Assembly: GCA_902826945.1 (NCBI GenBank)
Contig: CADEGS010000185.1
Span: forward strand, 1-8,747
Reading direction: 5' to 3'
Source: an uncultured bacterium
Lineage (GTDB): Bacteria > Planctomycetota > UBA1135 > GCA-002686595
DNA: 8,747 nucleotides
Shown here piece by piece: positions 5,091 through 8,747 of the stretch. The position numbers and the translations under genes were made by a program. The notes beneath the pieces were generated by a model. The model saw nothing but the letters and a program-made list of their open reading frames with translations, ran no database searches and was not told the DNA's origin. Each line of letters starts with the position of its first letter. Positions within the stretch are counted from its first letter, which is position 1.

Positions 5091-5921
5091 CTACGCCGGT
5101 TGCACGAGGTTCGGGACGATCGCGTAGACCGTGATCTCGTTCGTCGTGCCGCCCCAGCCCGCGCCGGTCTGGAGTTCGACGTACGAGCCGTTGACGCTCG
5201 CCTCGCGGTTCGCGTTGATGCGCGAGAACCAGGGGCTCTGGAGCCCGGCCGTGACGCCGGTGTAGTAGATCGCGTCCGCTTCGTTGAGCAGCGAGCCCCA
5301 CGCGCCGCCGAGGAAGTTCGGCCCGGGCAGCTGGAGGTACTCCTCGTTCCGCAGGACGTAGCGGAGCCGCTGGACGCCGACCGTCGGCACGGCGAGGCCG
5401 CGGATGATCCCCGTCTCCTGGAAGGGGAAGCGCTGGAGCGCGACGCTCGCGCCGATGTTCATGCTGGACGAGAGGATGCGCGGGTACAGCTGCGGCTCGA
5501 TCGTCGTCTCCGTCCAGCCCATGATGGCGCTGCCGGCGACCGCCGTCGCGGCAAACGTGAGGTCGATCTGGACCTGCGAGAGCGCCGGGAACTGGCAGAT
5601 GTCCGCGGCGTCCGCGGTCGCGGCGTCGAGCATCGCGTACGGGATGCTGAACGCGGTGTCCGTCAGCGCGGGCAGCACCTGGCCCCACGTGAACGCCTGC
5701 CAGTAGGCGCGCAGCTGGGCGGGCGTGAAGTTGAACAGGTCCTGCCCGTTCGCGGAGACGCGGATGCGCGACAGGTCCCCGAGCGTGGAGCCGCCGGTGA
5801 GCGCCACGATGTGCTGGACCACGCGCTCGCTGGCGATCTCGCTCGCGGTCCACGTGAGCGTCTCCGTCACGCCGCCCGTGATCGCCTTCTGGTTGCCGTT
5901 GAAGTCGTGCCGACGTACCAC
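5091..5921 (-). CDS. Double jelly-roll major capsid protein
   Basis: This 276-aa protein builds the icosahedral shell. GTG 5921 is preceded by CAGGAG about nine bases upstream. The length is close to the 269-aa capsid protein P2 of PM2. The sequence reads as two beta-barrel halves with no membrane helix. The first half has an N-terminal strand pattern ending near residue 50, then SRIRVSANGQDLFNFTPAQL, where a strand with an Asn-Gly turn is followed by a helix, and FSIPY (91-95), a block typical of DJR capsid proteins. The second half includes LRYVLRNEEYLQL, a loop with NEADAIYY, and WFSRINANREASVNGSYVEL. It lies downstream of the ATPase with two small membrane genes between, a layout familiar from internal-membrane viruses. 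The DJR assignment rests on pattern recognition and should be confirmed by structure prediction. I cannot say whether it is closer to PM2 or FLiP. Confidence 0.8.
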   Translation of the reverse strand: MVRRHDFNGNQKAITGGVTETLTWTASEIASERVVQHIVALTGGSTLGDLSRIRVSANGQDLFNFTPAQLRAYWQAFTWGQVLPALTDTAFSIPYAMLDAATADAADICQFPALSQVQIDLTFAATAVAGSAIMGWTETTIEPQLYPRILSSSMNIGASVALQRFPFQETGIIRGLAVPTVGVQRLRYVLRNEEYLQLPGPNFLGGAWGSLLNEADAIYYTGVTAGLQSPWFSRINANREASVNGSYVELQTGAGWGGTTNEITVYAIVPNLVQPA

Positions 5922-5967
5922 TGGTCTCTGCTCCTGCGCTTGGGTTGTTGGAGATCGGTGCGCCCGA

Positions 5968-6198
5968 TCAGAACTTCGGGACGATCTTGTCCGCGAGCGG
6001 CCAGACGGCCAGCATCCCGACGCCGCGCGCCAGGTCGTCGAGGCCGATGCCGAGGATCCCGCCGCCGACGGGGACGAGCCCGCCCGGGTTCATGTCCGAT
6101 TGGAGCACGAATCGGCCGAGCACCTGATCCGTGGCGATCGCCGCCAGCGTGGCGACGACGATCATCCGCGGCGAGAAGTCCCACTTGCTGCCCATCAT
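5968..6198 (-). CDS. Small two-helix membrane protein, 76 aa
   Basis: ATG 6198 (followed by a second ATG) has GAGGAG nine bases upstream, partly inside the stop region of the preceding gene. The protein has a first hydrophobic helix (about residues 12-25, MIVVATLAAIATDQ) and a second, Gly-rich one (about 41-67, VPVGGGILGIG then GMLAVWPLA), with short polar ends. Such small membrane proteins are abundant in PM2-like particles. A holin is an alternative because of the two-helix layout, but no lysis enzyme lies beside it. It sits directly before the major capsid gene. No specific homolog was recognised. Confidence 0.7.
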   Translation of the reverse strand: MMGSKWDFSPRMIVVATLAAIATDQVLGRFVLQSDMNPGGLVPVGGGILGIGLDDLARGVGMLAVWPLADKIVPKF

Positions 6199-6204
6199 CG
6201 CCTG

Positions 6205-6405
6205 CTACTCCTCGCCTTCCGGCGCTTGCGGAATCTGCCCGTCCGCGGGTTCCGCTGCGGCGTCTTCTGCCGCCCCTTGCGCTTGCGCTTGCGCTTCATC
6301 GCTCGGGTACTCCACTTCGCCCGAGCCCGCCAGCCTCAGCCCGGGACAGGAGCACAGGCCCGCGACGAGCAACGCGCTCGCGCGTAGGCGGCTGGCGGTC
6401 TTCAC
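6205..6405 (-). CDS. Small lipoprotein-like or membrane protein, 66 aa
   Basis: GTG 6405 gives MKTASRLRASALLVAGLCSC: a basic start, a short hydrophobic stretch and Cys-Ser-Cys, the layout of a bacterial lipoprotein signal. The best cut would be before Cys20 (L-C-S-C), an imperfect lipobox because position -2 is Cys. The mature part is acidic and Ala/Gln/Pro-rich, with DEAQAQAQGAAEDAAAEPAD, and lacks a folded domain. A longer frame to 6504 lies inside the ATPase gene and was not used. No clear Shine-Dalgarno site was seen ahead of this GTG. It could be a virion lipoprotein or a small spanin-like lysis protein. Both are guesses from shape and size. Confidence 0.55.
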   Translation of the reverse strand: MKTASRLRASALLVAGLCSCPGLRLAGSGEVEYPSDEAQAQAQGAAEDAAAEPADGQIPQAPEGEE

Positions 6406-6431
6406 GCCAGGACGACTACCACAGGGGCGGC

Positions 6432-7058
6432 TCAGAATCCAGAGCGCACCCGCAGGTATCCCCCGCGCGGGAGCCCGCTCGCGCGGCGAGGCTCGATCCC
6501 CCACTGCGACCGCAGCAGCTCGAGCGAGCGCGGCGCGGTCGTGCGGAACACGAAGAGGTCCGACGCGCAGGCGAGCGCCGGCTGCGGGATGTCGCTCCCC
6601 AGGTACTGGGTCGTGAGGTGAAGCTGGGCGCGGGCGTGGCGGCTCGCGCGCATCAGCCGCAGGAGCGCGCTCGAGCGGGTTGCCGCGGACAGCCAGTAGT
6701 GGGCCTCATCGACCAGAAGCACCGTGCCGGGCGCCGCGAGCGCGGCGCGCGCGATCCGGTCCACCTCATCGGCTGATTCAGGCGTCCACGCGAGCGGGCC
6801 GCCGTCGCGCCAGACGCGGCTCGCCTCTGCGATGCTTTCCGCGCGCGGCACGGCATCGAACGAGCGCACGCCTGCGGCGTCGAGCACGAGCAGAGGCAGG
6901 CCCGAGTCGTCGGCTGCCCAGGCCGCACGGTGTAGAGCGAGCGTTGACTTTCCGCTGCCCGGGCAGCCGACGTACCACGCTACCGACGCCGCGAGGGGAA
7001 CTTGCCCGTGTCGCGGAGCGGAGTCCCGTACGGGACGTTTTCGGCTGCTCTTCCCCAT
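6432..7058 (-). CDS. Genome packaging ATPase (FtsK/HerA/Zot-like)
   Basis: This 208-aa P-loop ATPase probably drives DNA into the preformed capsid. Walker A is GCPGSGKST (residues 31-39). Walker B is VLLVDEAH (113-120), where the acidic pair is followed by His. A third motif, LHLTTQ (146-151), has the sensor Gln typical of the FtsK/HerA group, and between them runs ALLRLMRASRHARAQ, as in Zot-like proteins. The size matches the compact packaging ATPases of internal-membrane DJR phages such as PRD1 and PM2. The gene overlaps the preceding membrane gene by 79 bp and ends 27 bp before the lipoprotein-like gene. ATG 7058 is the only sensible start before Walker A, though no strong ribosome site precedes it, so coupling to the upstream gene is likely. 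A filamentous-phage Zot is the alternative, but the C-terminal membrane segment of Zot is absent. Confidence 0.86.
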   Translation of the reverse strand: MGKSSRKRPVRDSAPRHGQVPLAASVAWYVGCPGSGKSTLALHRAAWAADDSGLPLLVLDAAGVRSFDAVPRAESIAEASRVWRDGGPLAWTPESADEVDRIARAALAAPGTVLLVDEAHYWLSAATRSSALLRLMRASRHARAQLHLTTQYLGSDIPQPALACASDLFVFRTTAPRSLELLRSQWGIEPRRASGLPRGGYLRVRSGF

Positions 7059-7534
7059 CGCTCGCGGTGCTCCCGCGCGGCGCGCGCGCTCGAGACGGTC
7101 TCGTCGGCCGCTTCGTCGTCCTGTTCCTTCGGCGGCGCCAGCTCACCGACCTTCCGCATGCGCGATCCGACGGCGACGGCGAACACGACGGCGAAGAGCG
7201 CGGCACCGACGACCGGGTAGCGATCGGACGCGCTTTGCATGTACGGGGCCGCGAGCGGCGCGAGCATCCGCAGCGCCGCGCGCTCGCCGTCGCTGAACGT
7301 CGCCAGCTCGGAAGCTTGCGGCTCCTCGAGCGCGAGCCCGAGCGACGTTGCCTTGATCCCGACGACGACGGCGAGCGCACCCTCGGCCATCGCCACGATG
7401 CCCTCGCCGTCGATCGACGCCGCGGCGTCCGGCGGCTCCTCGTGCTCGCCGTCCGCTGCGGCGGCTTCCGCTCGATCGGCCGAGCGTTCCTCGTGCTCGA
7501 CCTTCGCCGCCGGCGCGAAGGGGAGATCAAGCAC
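6980..7534 (-). CDS. Membrane protein of unknown function, 184 aa
   Basis: Starting at GTG 7534 this gives 184 aa. The frame stays open further upstream without a better initiation codon, so the start is uncertain and no good ribosome site was seen. The first 45 residues are acidic and Ala/Glu-rich (KVEHEERSADRAEAAAADGE). A hydrophobic patch follows at about 46-68 (IVAMAEGALAVVVGI), then a helical segment, then one clear membrane helix at about 106-123 (YPVVGAALFAVVFAVAVG) closed by Arg-Met-Arg-Lys. The C-terminal 60 residues are charged and run 79 bp into the ATPase gene. Position directly before the packaging ATPase suggests a virion membrane protein, perhaps at the packaging vertex. That is inference. 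Confidence 0.68.
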   Translation of the reverse strand: MLDLPFAPAAKVEHEERSADRAEAAAADGEHEEPPDAAASIDGEGIVAMAEGALAVVVGIKATSLGLALEEPQASELATFSDGERAALRMLAPLAAPYMQSASDRYPVVGAALFAVVFAVAVGSRMRKVGELAPPKEQDDEAADETVSSARAAREHRERWGRAAENVPYGTPLRDTGKFPSRRR

Positions 7535-7557
7535 GGCAGCGGAAGGCGCGTGCTCGG

Positions 7558-7824
7558 TTATCTCCGGGCCGAGCGCTTCGGCTGCGGGCGCCGCTTGAGC
7601 AGGAACAGCGCGAGAGCGCCGAGCAGCGCGAGCGCCAGGAAGCCGCCGCCCGTTTCTTCGGCGGCGCCCCCTGGCGCTGCGGGAGGGTTTCCGCTGCGAG
7701 GCTCCCCTTCACCCTCGCGCGTGCGCTCGTGCGCTTTCTTGTGCATCCGCATCCCCGCGCGCGACACGAGAGCGCCGCACTCCTCGCACGCGACCTTTTC
7801 CGGCGGCTTCCTCTGGCTGGCCAT
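7558..7824 (-). CDS. C2H2 zinc-finger protein with C-terminal membrane anchor
   Basis: ATG 7824 gives an 88-aa protein. Residues 13-32 carry C-x2-C-x11-H-x3-H (CEECGALVSRAGMRMHKKAH), a classical C2H2 zinc finger with a near-standard spacing and a hydrophobic core position. A charged, Gly/Pro-rich linker follows, then one membrane helix (about 61-76, GFLALALLGALALFLL) and a very basic tail (KRRPQPKRSARR). The zinc finger may bind DNA, and the anchor would hold it at a membrane. An upstream TTG at 7875 would add 17 residues containing two more Cys, with a purine-rich site placed too close to it, so it is less favoured. The gene starts within the last 116 bases of Rep in another frame. A role linking genome and viral membrane is possible but unproven. 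Confidence 0.72.
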   Translation of the reverse strand: MASQRKPPEKVACEECGALVSRAGMRMHKKAHERTREGEGEPRSGNPPAAPGGAAEETGGGFLALALLGALALFLLKRRPQPKRSARR

Positions 7825-8747
7825 GAGGCCGCACTCTATCGACCCACGCGGGCAGAGGAAGCCCGAGCCGGTCAATCCTCTCTGCCAGCTCCAGAAGGCG
7901 GATTGCAGAGCGCTCCCGCTTCTCTTCCCAGCGCCGAACGTCGTCCCAGGTCCACGCTCGCGTGGCGTCCGCGTGGACCGCTCCCGTGACCTTGCCCCCG
8001 CGGATCCTCGCGGGGAGAAGCCCGGGAGAGGCCGAGAACCTGCGGAACCTGCGCGGCGCGTCGATCGGTGTCTGGTCTCCCGCCTTCGCTTCCGCGCGCG
8101 CCAGCTCCGCGGCCAGCTTCCCGCGAGCGCGCAGCGGCCCCGAGCCCCCGAGCGAGTGCCAGCACTTCACGAGATAGCTCGCAAGCCCGTCCAGCGGTCG
8201 CTCGCTTCCCGGCTGCGGCGTCCAAGCCGGCTCGACCCACAGGACGGGACCGAAGCCCGAGCGCACGGCAAGGTCCCGGAGTTCTCCTCGAGCGTTCAGC
8301 ACGCGCCCGTGCTTCCCGCCCGCGATCATGCGCTCCGCTGCTTCGCCGGACAGGCAGAGGTTCAGATGCGGGGTTCCGTCGCGGTGCGCTTCCCAGGTCT
8401 GGACGTACACCGATTTTCCCCAGCGCCGCACGAGCCCCTTGCGGAACGCTCCGCGCCACCGTCGCTTCGCTTCGACGTAGCGCTGCCAGAGCGGAAGCTC
8501 GCGCGCCTCAGCCGGCATCGTCAGCACGAGGTACACCCACAGCGCGCGCGAGCCGATCCCGCACGCGATCCGCGCGTAATCCTGGAACGCGACCGCTCTG
8601 CGGCAGCGCGGACAGCGCCACGATCGGCAGCGGAAGCGCTCGGTCTCGGGCTCGCCTTCACCATCAACGCGCCAGGTCGTGATCGCGTAGTCCAAGCCAC
8701 CGCAGTGAGCGACCGAGCGCGGGACGTAGCGGCGCGTGCGGCGAGCC
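7709..8747 (-). CDS. rep: Rolling-circle replication initiator (HUH endonuclease), main part
   Basis: This is the larger part of a Rep protein that would nick one strand at the origin, stay bound to the 5' end through a tyrosine and start rolling-circle replication. Just past the join there is a probable zinc-binding cluster: a Cys in HCGG, then C-x4-C-x2-C in FRCRSWRCPRC. The HUH motifs follow in order: motif 1 YLVLTMP (about 8533-8513), motif 2 PHLNL (about 8371-8357, with Asn where the second His usually lies), and motif 3 YLVK (about 8176-8165), a single catalytic Tyr with Lys three residues on. A later RRFRRFSASPGLL run resembles the conserved C-terminal block of phage Reps. The frame has no stop at 8692/1 and continues into 1-291. 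The TTG at 8695 is not a sensible start because it would lose one zinc Cys. The 3' end overlaps the next gene by 116 nt, and that tail is Arg-rich and looks like a by-product of the overlap. Confidence 0.88.
   Translation of the reverse strand, partial: ARRTRRYVPRSVAHCGGLDYAITTWRVDGEGEPETERFRCRSWRCPRCRRAVAFQDYARIACGIGSRALWVYLVLTMPAEARELPLWQRYVEAKRRWRGAFRKGLVRRWGKSVYVQTWEAHRDGTPHLNLCLSGEAAERMIAGGKHGRVLNARGELRDLAVRSGFGPVLWVEPAWTPQPGSERPLDGLASYLVKCWHSLGGSGPLRARGKLAAELARAEAKAGDQTPIDAPRRFRRFSASPGLLPARIRGGKVTGAVHADATRAWTWDDVRRWEEKRERSAIRLLELAERIDRLGLPLPAWVDRVRPHGQPEEAAGKGRVRGVRRSRVARGDADAQESARAHARG
8693..8747. repeat. Right copy of 55-bp terminal direct repeat (circular join)
   Basis: This is the exact copy of bases 1-55. 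It encodes the same Rep residues as the left copy, including the Cys of a His-Cys-Gly-Gly run. The sequence should be counted once when the circle is closed. Confidence 0.9.

Noticed and set aside
5034..6776. Plus-strand open frame of 580 codons, the longest in the window
   Set aside because: It runs antisense to the capsid, small membrane and ATPase genes. Its product is an Arg/Ala/Asp-rich string with no domain, a typical shadow frame in GC-rich DNA.
6432..7058. Reading the ATPase as Zot of a filamentous (Inoviridae-like) phage
   Set aside because: The ATPase is Zot-like, but there is no small major coat protein, no pIII-like adsorption protein and no C-terminal membrane segment. A DJR-type capsid gene is present instead.
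7709..8747. Microviridae-type (phiX174-like) genome
   Set aside because: Circular form and HUH Rep fit, but the genome is larger, a packaging ATPase is present, and the capsid gene and many membrane proteins do not match microvirus content.
1..8747. tRNA, rRNA, CRISPR array, insertion sequence, integrase or toxin-antitoxin pair
   Set aside because: I looked on both strands and saw no cloverleaf, regular spaced repeats, transposase or recombinase motifs or typical toxin-antitoxin layout.

Overview
The window looks like one complete, circular, very GC-rich small virus genome cut open at an arbitrary point. The first 55 bases (1-55) are repeated exactly as the last 55 (8693-8747), so the unique circle is 8692 bp. 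The ends fall inside the replication gene, which reads in frame across the join. The content points to a tailless, icosahedral, probably membrane-containing bacteriophage with a double jelly-roll (DJR) major capsid protein. The nearest described models are PM2 (Corticoviridae, circular dsDNA) and FLiP (Finnlakeviridae, circular ssDNA). The host cannot be named. Shine-Dalgarno-like sites, GTG starts and strong G/C third positions suggest a high-GC bacterium.

All genes but one lie on the minus strand, tightly packed with short overlaps, including TGATG and ATGA couplings. In minus-strand order around the circle they are as follows. First is a rolling-circle HUH initiator (Rep, about 291 through the join to 7709). 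It is followed by a C2H2 zinc-finger protein with a C-terminal membrane anchor (7824-7558), a membrane protein (7534-6980) and an FtsK/HerA/Zot-like packaging ATPase (7058-6432). Next come a lipoprotein-like small protein (6405-6205), a two-helix small membrane protein (6198-5968) and the DJR major capsid protein (5921-5091). Then follow a basic 86-aa protein (5034-4774), two tail-anchored proteins (4765-4403 and 4393-3842) and three proteins with beta-rich regions, likely minor capsid or spike components (3842-2988, 2983-2342, 2345-1674).

An accessory or early segment follows: a 92-aa ORF (1479-1201), a 134-aa protein (1112-708), a 38-aa single-helix membrane microprotein (703-587) and a zinc-ribbon protein (594-298) that leads back to Rep. 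The only credible plus-strand gene is a 48-aa acidic ORF (1531-1677), which converges on the spike-like gene with interlocked stop codons.

The two most striking non-coding structures are a 14-bp perfect inverted repeat at 145-187 at the Rep 5' end and nested inverted repeats at 1113-1195 just before the 134-aa gene. Either could be a replication origin or a control hairpin. No tRNA, rRNA, CRISPR array, transposase, integrase or recognisable peptidoglycan hydrolase was found. Apart from Rep, the ATPase and the capsid protein, most products are described by visible features only.
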